Positions 16,517 to 25,834 of a stretch of 42,194 nucleotides of DNA are shown here, one piece after another. This stretch comes from Flavobacteriaceae bacterium (GTDB lineage Bacteria > Bacteroidota > Bacteroidia > Flavobacteriales > Flavobacteriaceae): positions 1 to 42,194 of the forward strand of contig CANKZI010000023.1 in the NCBI GenBank assembly GCA_947488595.1, written 5' to 3'. The notes under the pieces were generated by a model. The model was not told where the DNA came from. It saw only the letters and a program-made list of their open reading frames with translations, and searched no databases. A program made the translations under genes and the position numbers. Positions within the stretch are counted from its first letter, which is position 1. Each line of letters starts with the position of its first letter.

Positions 16517-17863
16517 TCAAATCCCCAAATAATTACTTGGCGTAATCTGCATTAATTCGGATTTAATTGCCTCCGAAACAGCCAACATTTGTATGAAATT
16601 ATGAATTTCATTTTTATCAATGGCTTTATTGGTTCTCGTCAATCCTTTTAGGGCTTCATACGGATTTGGATAACCTTCGCGACGTAAAATCGTTTGAATT
16701 GCTTCGGCAACAACAGCCCAGTTTTTCTCGAGATCCTCGGCAAATTTGGCTTCATTCAAAACCAATTTATTGAGTCCTTTAAGTGTGGCTTCAAAGGCAA
16801 TTAAGGTGTGTCCAAACGGAACACCGATGTTTCTTAAAACCGTGCTATCGGTCAAATCGCGTTGCAATCGCGATAATGGTAGTTTGGCTGATAAATGTTC
16901 GAAAATGGCATTGGCAATGCCTAAATTGCCTTCAGAGTTTTCGAAATCGATTGGATTCACTTTGTGTGGCATGGCCGAAGAACCGATTTCGCCTGCCTTG
17001 ATTTTTTGCTTAAAATAATCCATAGAAACATAAGTCCAAATGTCCCTATCCAAATCAATTACAATGGTATTTATTCTTTTTAACGCATCAAAAAACGCTG
17101 CAAAATGGTCATAATGTTCAATTTGTGTGGTCGGAAAAGAATGATGCAAACCCAAATTATTTTCTACAAAATCACGACCAAATTCCCTCCAATCAATAGT
17201 CGAATAGGCCACATGATGCGCATTGAAATTGCCCGTTGCACCACCAAATTTAGCCGCAAACGGAATGTTGAATAACAAACGCATTTGTTCTTCCAAGCGT
17301 TCCACAAAAACACCAATTTCTTTTCCCAAACGGGTAGGTGAAGCGGGCTGTCCGTGGGTTCTGGCGAGCATCGGAATCGCATCCCAAGCCACGCTCAACT
17401 CTTTGAGTTTGGCGATTAATCCGATAAGCGATTTGAGGTAAACCTCTTGAAATGCTTCTTTTGTCGAGAGCGGAATGGCAGTATTGTTGATGTCTTGCGA
17501 AGTCAAACCAAAATGAATAAACTCTTTATAAGGTAACAAATCCAGTTTCTCAAATTGTACTTTGATAAAATATTCAACGGCTTTAACGTCGTGATTGGTC
17601 GTTTTTTCGGTTTCTTTTATCCATAGCGCGTCTTCGGTAGTAAAATTTTTATAAATGGCACGCAAACTTTCAAACACCTCGGGATTGATATTTTGCAGCT
17701 GTGGCAACGGAATTTCGCAGAGTGCAATAAAGTATTCCACTTCAACCAAAACGCGGTACTTGATCAATGCGGCTTCCGAAAAATAGTTAGAAAGTAAAAT
17801 GGTTTTGCTTCGGTACCTTCCGTCAATAGGTGAAACGGCGTTCAATTCGGTTAAAAGTGTCAT
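16517..17863 (-). CDS. purB: Adenylosuccinate lyase
   Basis: 448 aa from the chosen start MTLLTELNAVSPIDGRY. A Met 9 codons upstream (17890) lies inside a good minus-strand promoter (TATATTTG, 17888-17895), so the inner start is preferred. The enzyme cleaves SAICAR to AICAR and adenylosuccinate to AMP. Fumarase/aspartase-superfamily motifs are visible: TNHDVKAVEYFIK, LTSQDINNTA, ARTHGQPASPTRLGKE, KFGGATGNFNAH and the signature GSSAMPHKVNPIDFENSEGN with the catalytic-loop Ser. It forms a homotetramer in the family. No operon partner is apparent. Confidence 0.96.
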   Translation of the reverse strand: MTLLTELNAVSPIDGRYRSKTILLSNYFSEAALIKYRVLVEVEYFIALCEIPLPQLQNINPEVFESLRAIYKNFTTEDALWIKETEKTTNHDVKAVEYFIKVQFEKLDLLPYKEFIHFGLTSQDINNTAIPLSTKEAFQEVYLKSLIGLIAKLKELSVAWDAIPMLARTHGQPASPTRLGKEIGVFVERLEEQMRLLFNIPFAAKFGGATGNFNAHHVAYSTIDWREFGRDFVENNLGLHHSFPTTQIEHYDHFAAFFDALKRINTIVIDLDRDIWTYVSMDYFKQKIKAGEIGSSAMPHKVNPIDFENSEGNLGIANAIFEHLSAKLPLSRLQRDLTDSTVLRNIGVPFGHTLIAFEATLKGLNKLVLNEAKFAEDLEKNWAVVAEAIQTILRREGYPNPYEALKGLTRTNKAIDKNEIHNFIQMLAVSEAIKSELMQITPSNYLGI

Positions 17864-17887
17864 CGTTGTGTGTTTTTTGCGAAGGCA

Positions 17888-17895
17888 CAAATATA
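17888..17895 (-). promoter_or_regulatory. -7 element of the purB promoter
   Basis: On the minus strand this reads TATATTTG, an exact TAnnTTTG match, 24 bp upstream of the purB ATG at 17863. It helps choose the internal start over the ATG at 17890. Confidence 0.55.
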
Positions 17896-17932
17896 AGTCT
17901 TTAACGTCAAATTCCGAAAAAGAATAAGGGTT

Positions 17933-18165
17933 TTAAATCAAAACACAAATGGTAAGCTTGTTCTGTTTTAGAAGCCAATTGCTTCGGCAGTTCGCTTTTT
18001 CAAAGCTCGGGTCAGCTATACTTCCAATCTTATTGGGTTTGCCAAAAGAGGCGTGCCCAAAAAGGACTTCCCCTCCCATCTGGGCTACGGCAGTATTGCA
18101 TTCCAGAAACTGCGGTCTAAAGTTAACACGAAATAGATGTAAGAACCGTTCAGTCAATCGCTAAT
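17933..18165. repeat. Repeat-like intergenic element between purB and rdgB
   Basis: This stretch is clearly richer in G+C than the DNA around it and has no convincing gene. It includes a small hairpin (CCAAT 18024-18028 with ATTGG 18032-18036) and the segment CTGGGCTACGGCAGTATTGC. A 74-codon minus-strand frame runs the length of it, but the peptide is Cys/Arg-rich and unlike a real protein. I recall similar sequence as a dispersed spurious-ORF-bearing intergenic repeat in Flavobacterium genomes. That recollection is unverified. The remaining gap to 18377 is A+T-rich. Confidence 0.4.
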
Positions 18166-18320
18166 CTGCATTAACAATTGCTGTTGAAGCTAAAAAAAAA
18201 ACATTAAAAAAAACTTACTAAAATACTGATTAACAGTACTTTTTTGCTTTTTATTAAGTAGTTGAATGGAATGGTTTTCAAAAATAAGCTGCATGTCAGA
18301 AGTTGCGTGAGCAATAAAGA

Positions 18321-18349
18321 TTTGGTTGTAGCATAAAATACTAACTTTA
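18321..18349 (+). promoter_or_regulatory. Candidate promoter of the rdgB-like gene
   Basis: TTTG (18321-18324), a 17-bp spacer and TAACTTTA (18342-18349) lie 28 bp before the start codon. The -7 element differs from TAnnTTTG at its last base. Confidence 0.4.
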
Positions 18350-18377
18350 CGCTTTCTAACCATCAATAAGTACAAAA

Positions 18378-18953
18378 ATGCAACTCGTATTCGCTTCAAA
18401 CAACAAAAATAAAATTATAGAGCTTCAAAGTATGCTGCCCAATACCATTACTATTTTAAGCCTTGCCGACATCGGTTGCTTTGAAGAAATTGAGGAAACT
18501 GCTACTACAATTGAAGGCAATGCGATTTTAAAAGCCAATTATATAACCGAAAAATACGGATACAATTGTTTTGCCGATGATACCGGTTTGGAAGTTTACG
18601 CTTTAAACGGTGAGCCCGGAGTTTATTCGGCACGCTACGCCGGCGAACAAAAAAATGCAGAAGACAATATGGAGAAATTATTATTGGCATTGGCGCATCA
18701 ACCCAACAGGAATGCGCAATTTAAAACAGTAATGACACTGAATTTAAATGGCAAACAACACCTTTTTACCGGAATTGTGCAGGGCGAAATTACACATGAA
18801 AAAAGCGGAAGCGGCGGTTTTGGCTATGATCCCATTTTTAAACCAAAAGGGTATGAAATGACATTTGCTTCGCTATCAATGGCGGTTAAAAATGAAATCA
18901 GTCATCGGGCTTTGGCTACCAAAGATTTAATCGCTTTTTTAAATTTGCAATAA
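18378..18953 (+). CDS. rdgB: XTP/dITP diphosphatase (non-canonical purine NTP pyrophosphatase, RdgB/HAM1)
   Basis: 191 aa, normal length. It hydrolyses dITP, ITP and XTP to monophosphates, keeping deaminated purines out of nucleic acids. Family motifs are LVFASNNKNKIIELQ at the N terminus (the SxNxxK substrate loop), ETATTIEGNAILKA, FADDTGLEVYALNGEPGVYSARYAG with the catalytic and metal Asp residues, and GSGGFGYDPIFKP near the C terminus, followed by SHRALA. It stands alone between purB and the GH57 gene. Confidence 0.95.
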   Translation: MQLVFASNNKNKIIELQSMLPNTITILSLADIGCFEEIEETATTIEGNAILKANYITEKYGYNCFADDTGLEVYALNGEPGVYSARYAGEQKNAEDNMEKLLLALAHQPNRNAQFKTVMTLNLNGKQHLFTGIVQGEITHEKSGSGGFGYDPIFKPKGYEMTFASLSMAVKNEISHRALATKDLIAFLNLQ

Positions 18954-19078
18954 TTTTATTGTGCTACAAAATTGAGTTAAAGTTCATCGAGTAGCTTGCT
19001 GAAATTCAATTACAAAGCTATAAATCAACTTTTAATTATTTTTTAAATAAATTTACAGTCGAATTTAAACAGAAAATT

Positions 19079-22000
19079 ATGAGAAACTATTTTTCCCTCC
19101 TTTTCCTCCTTTTTGCAATTACAAGCATTCAGGGACAAGTTCAGACAACTTACCTATGGCATTTGCACCAGCCTACCTATTGGGGAGATGTAAGTGTTTC
19201 AAATCCATTTCGCTCACAACTATTAAAAGAAAGCCAACAATTAAAATTTTCTGGGCAAAATACGTATGCTGATGGTTTGGCACATCCTTTAAATAATTTG
19301 GAAGAAATTTTTAGTTTAGCGGATCGCGTCCAAGCTTACCAATACAAGCCCAAAAATGCAATCAGTTCCATCATGAATTATCCAAAAGCAGGCGCACAGA
19401 TAACTTACGGCGGATCACTTATCGAAAGTATCAATAGTCTCGCGCCAACTGGGCAATGGGGCTATCAGAATAATTGGCAAAACAATATTATTACAGCAAA
19501 AAATTGGTTGACCAGCGGCGGTAAAACCCGAATGGATGTGGTCAATTTTACGATGCACCATACACTTTCTCCTTTGGTTAGCGATGAAGTGCTAAAAAAA
19601 GAAATCCAAGCGTTTAAATTTTATGCCGCACAAACATTTGGAAGTCAAACATCAAAAGGCTATTGGCCCGCAGAATGTTCCTTTTCAGAACGTATCATTA
19701 AAACATTGGTCGAAGAAGGTATCGAATGGTCGGTGGTAGCGAACAGTCACTTGGCAAGAACGCTTTCGGATTATCCACTCGTTTTCGGGACAAATGGCTG
19801 CAATATCGATCCGCCCAATAAAGCAGATAAAGTAGAAGCAATTGGCAATAATTGGCACAATGGTCAAATTGACGGTCGTGGCGGCCAGTTTGCGGCTCCT
19901 TACTGTTTTACACCACATAAAGCAAAATATATCGACCCGAGTTCGGGTACCGCCTATATGATTGATATCGTGCCCATGGCTGACTTAGACAGCTACCGCG
20001 ATGGATATTCGCAGCAAGGTATCGGAAACCTACAAAATAATATTGCTCCTTATGCAATCGCAGGTCGCCCTTCTTTAGTTTTACTCGCACACGACGGCGA
20101 CAATGCATGGGGCGGTGGATCTTCGTATTATGATGAAGCGGTGCCAGGATTTACTAATGCCGCTGCTGGTGCCGGATATATGCCAACCACTATTCAACAG
20201 TATTTAACTGATTACCCAGTACCTGCTTCCGACGTTGTGCATATTGAAGATGGTTCTTGGTTTAATGCCGCCAACGATTGGGGTTCGCCGCAATTTATCA
20301 ATTGGTTATGGCCATTTTATACTACTCCTGACTACGAATTTAATCCAAACGGATGGACCGAAGACGTTCGCAATCAAGCAGTGATGATTGCCGCAGAAAA
20401 TCACTGTATCATGGCAGAACAATTGGAAGGAACTGTGCAAATTTCTGACATCGTAAATCCAACCGCAACCGCCTCTCCAGCCGAAAAGGCATGGCATTTT
20501 CTGATGCCAGGTTTAGATAGCGGAAATGCCTACTATGGCGATGCGATTGATTTGGAAATAAAAGCGACAATTGCTGCCAATAACGCGGTCACTTTTGCGC
20601 AGCCAACTTTAAGCGCAAATCCAACCACCGACACAACAAAACCTTCTGTATTTATTCCGCAACGATTTCCATACAATCCGGGAGAAATTGGTTTCGGACC
20701 AAATTATGGCTACCAACAACACCTTAATTCGGCTGATTTTACCGTTTGGACCTTGGCTTACGATGTCAATGAAATTGAAAGCGCAGTACTTAAATACAGA
20801 ATCGATTTGGATGGCGTCAATTCCGCAAACAGTAGCCACAATGAAACCTATATTGGAGGAAATGAAGTCAACGACTGGCAATCATTACCAATGCAAGAAC
20901 GTATTTTTCCTAAGGAAAATGTGACCAATAACCCAAATATTAGTTTTTTTGTACTTCCAACAAAAATTGCTAATCAGTACTCAGCAAAAATTACCGGAAT
21001 ATCTCAAAAGTTAGTTGATTATTATGTAGAAGTTACCGACACTTACGGCAACATTACAAAAACAGCCATCCAACATACTTGGGTTGGACCCAATTTAAAC
21101 ATCAATCCCGATGTGGCGTTTACACCGGTAAATAATTATTCTACAACACCAATGACGGTTACGATTACTGCAACAGATAGCACGGATCCAAATCCGACTT
21201 TATATTACACATTGGACGGCAGCACACCCACTTTGGAATCAGTATCGGCGGTTGGTTCGGTGAATATTCCGATTACACAAACCACGACTTTTACTGCTTT
21301 TGCGCAAGATGCCGATGGCAATAACTCCGATGTGGTAACAAGAACCTATTATATCGGAGCTATTCCAAGTTTTAAAGTGTATGTGAAACCACCAACTTCA
21401 TGGACCACCGTAAAAATACACCATTGGGACGCAACGCCAGCGGGCAATTTAGCAGCTACTGTTTGGCCTGGAGCAAACATGACAGCCGAATGCGACGGTT
21501 GGTTTAGCTTCGTTTTCACTGGAATTACGGGTACAAATTTAATTTTTAATAATGGTTCAGGTGGTGCCGGAAATCAAACGGCAGATTTATATATAACAGC
21601 AAATGCATCCTCAAATGGTTACAATGTTGCCACCGCAAGTTGGGGAACGCCTACTTTAAATCCGTTTCAACCTTGCTTGACCATCACTCCAATTGGTGGC
21701 AATTTCGTTACCGGAAACACGGTAAATGTGACGTTAACAGCTTCCGACGCCGATTCTCAAAATCCGACTATTTATTACACTACCGATGGTTCAATCCCAA
21801 CCACTAGTTCAGCTTCAGCTGTGAATCAGGTTATTTTACCGATTACAACGACCACCACTGTGAAGGCCATTGCTTACGATGCGTTTTCAAATTTTTCTGA
21901 GGTCAAAACAGAAACCTATACTTTCAATTCAACCAATTCTTTTACCGTTTATTTCAAACCACCCTCAGGTTGGCCTGTTCCGAAAATTTATTATTGGAAT

Positions 22001-22465
22001 GCATTGCCAGCAGGGAGTTTATCTAATGCTGCATGGCCTGGCACAAATATGGTGGTTTATGGTGGCGGTTGGTACCAACATACTTTTACTGGTGTAACTT
22101 CAATTAATGTGATTTTTAATAATGGTAATAGTGGCGTTGGCACCAATCAAACCGCCGATCTTACTGGTATTACCGCCGATTTTTGGTATGATTGGACACT
22201 AGGCGAAGTACTGTCGAATCCTGAAATAGCTAATTTACAAAATCAATATGTGTTGTTTCCGAATCCGACTGCTGATTTAATTAAAATAGCATCAAAGGAT
22301 AAAGTTATGGAAGTTGGAATTTATGACAGCAAAGGAAGTATGGTGGGTCACAATAAAATCATTAACCAACAAATAGACATGCGTTTATTTGCTTCAGGAA
22401 TTTATATTCTAAAACTTATTACGGAAGAAAAGAAAGTGATATTCAAACAAGTCATAAAAAAATAA
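19079..22465 (+). CDS. Secreted GH57-family alpha-glucan enzyme with two CBM26-like modules and a T9SS sorting domain
   Basis: 1128 aa. A Sec signal peptide ends near residue 19 (SIQG/QVQTT). The catalytic domain matches GH57: HLHQP (His30-Gln-Pro) as region 1, YWPAEC with Glu199 as the likely nucleophile, and LAHDGDNAW with Asp339 as the likely acid. After a beta-rich linker come two tandem units. Each has a chitobiase-C-like domain (YYTLDGSTPT about 690-755, YYTTDGSIPT about 870-945) followed by a starch-binding CBM26-like module (VYVKPPTSW...WPGANM about 764-850, VYFKPPSGW...WPGTNM about 955-1040). The last roughly 75 residues (FPNPTADLIKI to VIFKQVIKK) are a type A T9SS sorting domain. 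It is inferred to be an exported or surface amylase-type enzyme for starch or glycogen. Confidence 0.88.
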   Translation: MRNYFSLLFLLFAITSIQGQVQTTYLWHLHQPTYWGDVSVSNPFRSQLLKESQQLKFSGQNTYADGLAHPLNNLEEIFSLADRVQAYQYKPKNAISSIMNYPKAGAQITYGGSLIESINSLAPTGQWGYQNNWQNNIITAKNWLTSGGKTRMDVVNFTMHHTLSPLVSDEVLKKEIQAFKFYAAQTFGSQTSKGYWPAECSFSERIIKTLVEEGIEWSVVANSHLARTLSDYPLVFGTNGCNIDPPNKADKVEAIGNNWHNGQIDGRGGQFAAPYCFTPHKAKYIDPSSGTAYMIDIVPMADLDSYRDGYSQQGIGNLQNNIAPYAIAGRPSLVLLAHDGDNAWGGGSSYYDEAVPGFTNAAAGAGYMPTTIQQYLTDYPVPASDVVHIEDGSWFNAANDWGSPQFINWLWPFYTTPDYEFNPNGWTEDVRNQAVMIAAENHCIMAEQLEGTVQISDIVNPTATASPAEKAWHFLMPGLDSGNAYYGDAIDLEIKATIAANNAVTFAQPTLSANPTTDTTKPSVFIPQRFPYNPGEIGFGPNYGYQQHLNSADFTVWTLAYDVNEIESAVLKYRIDLDGVNSANSSHNETYIGGNEVNDWQSLPMQERIFPKENVTNNPNISFFVLPTKIANQYSAKITGISQKLVDYYVEVTDTYGNITKTAIQHTWVGPNLNINPDVAFTPVNNYSTTPMTVTITATDSTDPNPTLYYTLDGSTPTLESVSAVGSVNIPITQTTTFTAFAQDADGNNSDVVTRTYYIGAIPSFKVYVKPPTSWTTVKIHHWDATPAGNLAATVWPGANMTAECDGWFSFVFTGITGTNLIFNNGSGGAGNQTADLYITANASSNGYNVATASWGTPTLNPFQPCLTITPIGGNFVTGNTVNVTLTASDADSQNPTIYYTTDGSIPTTSSASAVNQVILPITTTTTVKAIAYDAFSNFSEVKTETYTFNSTNSFTVYFKPPSGWPVPKIYYWNALPAGSLSNAAWPGTNMVVYGGGWYQHTFTGVTSINVIFNNGNSGVGTNQTADLTGITADFWYDWTLGEVLSNPEIANLQNQYVLFPNPTADLIKIASKDKVMEVGIYDSKGSMVGHNKIINQQIDMRLFASGIYILKLITEEKKVIFKQVIKK

Positions 22466-23001
22466 GGTGCTAGATTTTTAACATCGTAATGTTATGCTAG
22501 TCAATGAAAAAGTTCGGCGGTTCGTTGGGACAAATTGTGACAGAAATTATCGCAATAAACCCATCTAAATTCGCAATTCAAGTCTTTACTTGCGCTGAAT
22601 TTGTAAGGGAAACCAGTATTTTTTTTATCGGAATCCTAAAAGGAAAAATTAACAAAGGCGTATAGATTTTCGTTCTCATAGATTTCAGGATGTCGCAAGA
22701 TATTCCCGATTCCTTAGGCAGTCGATACGCTCGGGTGAACCAATACGCATGCTGTTGCTAGATGCGATGCAAAGGCTACCGCTAATAGCGGGAGGTGTAG
22801 CAATGGTGTATGAAAATAGTAGTGCTTCGGCAAAAAAGCATTCGAAAAAAAATAAAATTATTGTTTAAATGTCTAAAATCACAGTTGTAAAAGTTAATCA
22901 GAAGTGTAAAAACGCGATTCTAAATTCTATCTTTCTGATAATCAATAATTAATAAATTACTATTTCTGCTGCGCGTATTAGTTATTAACAAATATTAGCT
23001 G
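22466..23001. other. Intergenic region between the GH57 gene and the helicase; repeat-like part at about 22690-22830
   Basis: No supportable gene in about 540 bp. A small inverted repeat (TAACAT 22479-22484 with ATGTTA 22489-22494) follows the GH57 stop. The stretch 22690-22830 is richer in G+C and contains the perfect palindrome CCGCTAATAGCGG (22779-22791), flanked by GCTAC and GTAGC. It looks like a dispersed repeat fragment. The last 60 bp lead into the helicase promoter. Confidence 0.4.
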
Positions 23002-23009
23002 TACTTTTG
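23002..23009 (+). promoter_or_regulatory. -7 element of the helicase promoter
   Basis: TACTTTTG matches TAnnTTTG exactly and lies 21 bp before the ATG at 23031. It overlaps the TTG at 23007, arguing against that codon as a start. Confidence 0.5.
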
Positions 23010-23030
23010 CACCAAATTTTAAAAGTATAT

Positions 23031-24896
23031 ATGAACAAATTTGAACAATTAGGATTGAGTGAATCGCTACAGCGTGCGATTATCGATCTAGGATTTGAAA
23101 ATCCGACCGAAGTACAAGAAAAAGCGATTCCCCTATTATTGGAAAAAGACACAGATTTAGTTGCGTTGGCTCAGACAGGGACAGGGAAAACGGCAGCATT
23201 TGGTTTTCCGCTTATTCAAAAAATTGATGCCAACAATAGAAATACACAAGCATTAATTTTATCACCGACACGCGAACTTTGTTTGCAAATTACGAATGAA
23301 ATAAAAAATTATTCGAAGTACGAAAAAGGCATTAATGTGGTTGCTGTTTATGGTGGCGCAAGCATTACCGATCAGGCGAGAGACATTAAAAGAGGGGCGC
23401 AAATTATAGTTGCAACTCCTGGAAGAATGCAAGACATGATCAACAGAGGCTTGGTTAACATTACACAAATTAATTTTTGTATTCTTGACGAAGCAGATGA
23501 AATGTTGAATATGGGCTTTTATGAAGACATTGTTAACATCCTTTCGACTACGCCAGACGACAAAAACACTTGGTTGTTTTCGGCTACCATGCCTGCTGAA
23601 GTAGCGCGTATCGCCAAACAATTCATGCACAATCCAGAAGAGATTACCGTTGGAGCCAAAAACTCTGGTTCAGCAACTGTTTCGCATGAATTTTATTTGG
23701 TAAATGCACGTGATCGTTACGAAGCTTTAAAGAGACTTGCCGATGCCAATCCAGACATTTTTTCGGTTGTTTTTTGTAGAACCAAAAGGGACACACAAGC
23801 GGTTGCCGAAAAGTTAATCGAAGATGGTTACAGCGCAGCAGCTTTGCACGGCGATTTGTCGCAAGCACAAAGAGATTCGGTAATGAAATCTTTCCGTGGC
23901 CGTCAAATTCAGATGCTTGTGGCTACCGATGTTGCGGCACGTGGCATTGACGTTGATAATATCACACACGTAGTAAATTATCAATTGCCTGACGAAATTG
24001 AAACCTACAACCACCGTTCAGGCCGCACAGGTCGTGCAGGAAAATTAGGAACTTCGATTGTTATTGTAACCAAAAGCGAATTGCGTAAGATATCGTCTAT
24101 CGAAAGAATCATCAAGCAGAAGTTTGAAGAAAAAACGATTCCGAGTGGAATTGAAATCTGCGAAATTCAATTGTTGCATTTGGCGACCAAAATAAAGGAT
24201 ACCGAAGTAGATCACGAGATTGACAATTATCTTCCGGCAATTAACAATGTATTGGAAGGTTTGTCCAAAGAAGAATTGATTAAAAAAATGGTATCGGTTG
24301 AGTTCAACCGTTTTATCAATTATTACAAAAAAACAAGAGATCTTTCTTCGCAATCAGGTGGCGAAAGACGCGAAAGTAGCGACCGTGAGCCAAGAGAGAA
24401 CAATGGTGGTGCTGTTCGTTATTTTGTGAATATTGGTTCTCGAGACAATTTTGATTGGATGCAATTGAAAGATTTCTTGAAAGAAACTTTGGATTTAGGT
24501 CGTGATGATGTGTATAAAGTAGATGTAAAAGAAGGTTTTTCTTTCTTCAACACCGATCCAGAACACACCGATAAAGTGATGGAAATTTTGAATAACGTGC
24601 AATTGGAAGGCCGACGTATCAACGTCGAAATTTCTAAAAACGACGGTGGCGGACGACGTGATCACAACGGAAGAAATTCGGGTGGTGGTTTTGGAGGTGG
24701 CCGTAGCGCTGCGCCAAGACGCGAAGGTAATTTTGCTCCGCGCCGCGAAGGTGGTTTTAGAAGCGATCGTTCTAGTGCGCCAAGAGAAGGTGGATTTAGA
24801 AGCAGAGCGCCTAGAGAAGGTGGTTTTGAAAGAGCGCCAAGACGTTCAGAAAGCTTTGGCGAAGCCGCAAGACCAAAACGTCCGAGAAAAAGCTAA
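23031..24896 (+). CDS. DEAD-box ATP-dependent RNA helicase (CsdA/DeaD type)
   Basis: 621 aa from ATG 23031. An upstream TTG at 23007 lies in the promoter. The order is Q motif (FENPTEVQEKAIP), Walker A AQTGTGKT (47-54), PTRELCLQI, LDEADEMLNMGF, FSATMP, the second RecA domain with FCRTKRDTQ, ARGIDV and HRSGRTGRAG, and a DbpA-type RNA-binding domain (RYFVNIGSRDNFDWMQLKDF to about residue 545). The basic tail of about 70 residues is rich in Arg-Gly and repeats APRREGGF-like units. It unwinds structured RNA in ribosome assembly and cold adaptation in homologues. It is probably monocistronic. Confidence 0.95.
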   Translation: MNKFEQLGLSESLQRAIIDLGFENPTEVQEKAIPLLLEKDTDLVALAQTGTGKTAAFGFPLIQKIDANNRNTQALILSPTRELCLQITNEIKNYSKYEKGINVVAVYGGASITDQARDIKRGAQIIVATPGRMQDMINRGLVNITQINFCILDEADEMLNMGFYEDIVNILSTTPDDKNTWLFSATMPAEVARIAKQFMHNPEEITVGAKNSGSATVSHEFYLVNARDRYEALKRLADANPDIFSVVFCRTKRDTQAVAEKLIEDGYSAAALHGDLSQAQRDSVMKSFRGRQIQMLVATDVAARGIDVDNITHVVNYQLPDEIETYNHRSGRTGRAGKLGTSIVIVTKSELRKISSIERIIKQKFEEKTIPSGIEICEIQLLHLATKIKDTEVDHEIDNYLPAINNVLEGLSKEELIKKMVSVEFNRFINYYKKTRDLSSQSGGERRESSDREPRENNGGAVRYFVNIGSRDNFDWMQLKDFLKETLDLGRDDVYKVDVKEGFSFFNTDPEHTDKVMEILNNVQLEGRRINVEISKNDGGGRRDHNGRNSGGGFGGGRSAAPRREGNFAPRREGGFRSDRSSAPREGGFRSRAPREGGFERAPRRSESFGEAARPKRPRKS

Positions 24897-24983
24897 AGTA
24901 TTTTAGTTAATTTTCTTATAATTTACATACAGACTGCGAAATATCTTGAGAGTTTTAGTACTTTTAAACCTTCTAAATAGGTT

Positions 24984-25751
24984 ATGAGATATTTTGCAGT
25001 TTTTTTATTTTTTTTATTTACACCACTACTTTTTTCACAAGAAACGGCAGCGACATCCATCGTTACCGGAACTATTATCAATGATTTTTCGAAAGTGCCG
25101 ATGGGCAATGTAAATATCATTAATGTCAACCAAGTCAAAGGAACAATTAGCGATCAAAAAGGTTATTTTGAAATTGCTGCAAATATCAATGACACGCTGC
25201 ATCTTTCGTTTCTTGGATTCAAATCATTGCGTATCAGAGTGACCAATGACTGGGTCAAAAATAAAACTACTCAAATTACACTTACCGAAAAAGCCTAGGC
25301 TTTGGAAGAGGTAATTGTCAGGCCTTTTGATTTGACGGGTAATCTGGAAATCGAGGCCAAACTGGTTCCGACTGTCGAAAACTACCGTTATAGTATTAAT
25401 GGACTTTCGTCTGGTTATGAAGCTGGAGAAACATCGCCTAACGCATTTGGTAGGGTTTTGGGTTCGATATTCAATCCGGCCGATATGTTGTATAATTTCT
25501 TCGGAAAAAAACCAAGAGAACTCAAAAGACTCAAGGAAATGAAGAAAGACGATACCGTTCGCAACCTATTAGAATCGAAATTTGACCGCGAAACCATTGC
25601 GGTGTTGTTAGGTGTTACCAAAAAAGAAATTGCCGAAATACTGGAGCGTTGCAATTATTCTGAGTCATTTGTAAAATCAGCCAATGATTTGCAAATTATG
25701 GATGCCATCAGTGCATGTTATGAGGAATATAAGATTTTGAAAAAGAAATAA
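24984..25751 (+). pseudogene. Carboxypeptidase-regulatory-like envelope protein split by an in-frame TAG
   Basis: One reading frame runs from ATG 24984 to 25751 with a single TAG at 25296-25298 (GCC TAG GCT TTG GAA). Upstream, 104 codons give a signal peptide (FAVFLFFLFTPLLFS) and a CarboxypepD_reg-like beta domain (VTGTIINDFSKVPMGNVNI, LSFLGFKSLRI). Downstream, about 150 codons continue the same protein with ALEEVIVRPFDLTGNLEI and an all-alpha C-terminal part (ESKFDRETIAVLLGVTKKEI). The stop falls in the linker just after the TEKA of the regulatory domain, before ALEEV. The intact protein would be about 255 aa, and a single base change in a Tyr, Gln, Lys, Glu, Ser, Leu or Trp codon would explain it. 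It could be a true pseudogene, a sequencing error or read-through. Both halves look otherwise unscathed, so any loss is recent. Confidence 0.8.
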
Positions 25752-25834
25752 AGCGAAGTGAAAGGCAACGCAACGCTAAAATTTGAATTTTCCTCTGATA
25801 ATAGATCTTTAAAGTAATATAAGAAACAATAAAT

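Noticed and set aside
17933..18157. Minus-strand 74-codon frame as a gene
   Set aside because: The peptide is Cys/Arg-rich without domain features, has no promoter or context, and lies in repeat-like DNA.
23007..23030. TTG start for the helicase
   Set aside because: It lies inside the TACTTTTG promoter element; the ATG at 23031 gives the standard N terminus.
24646..24906. + strand frame overlapping the helicase C terminus
   Set aside because: It is an alternative frame through the Arg-Gly repeats, with no start context of its own.
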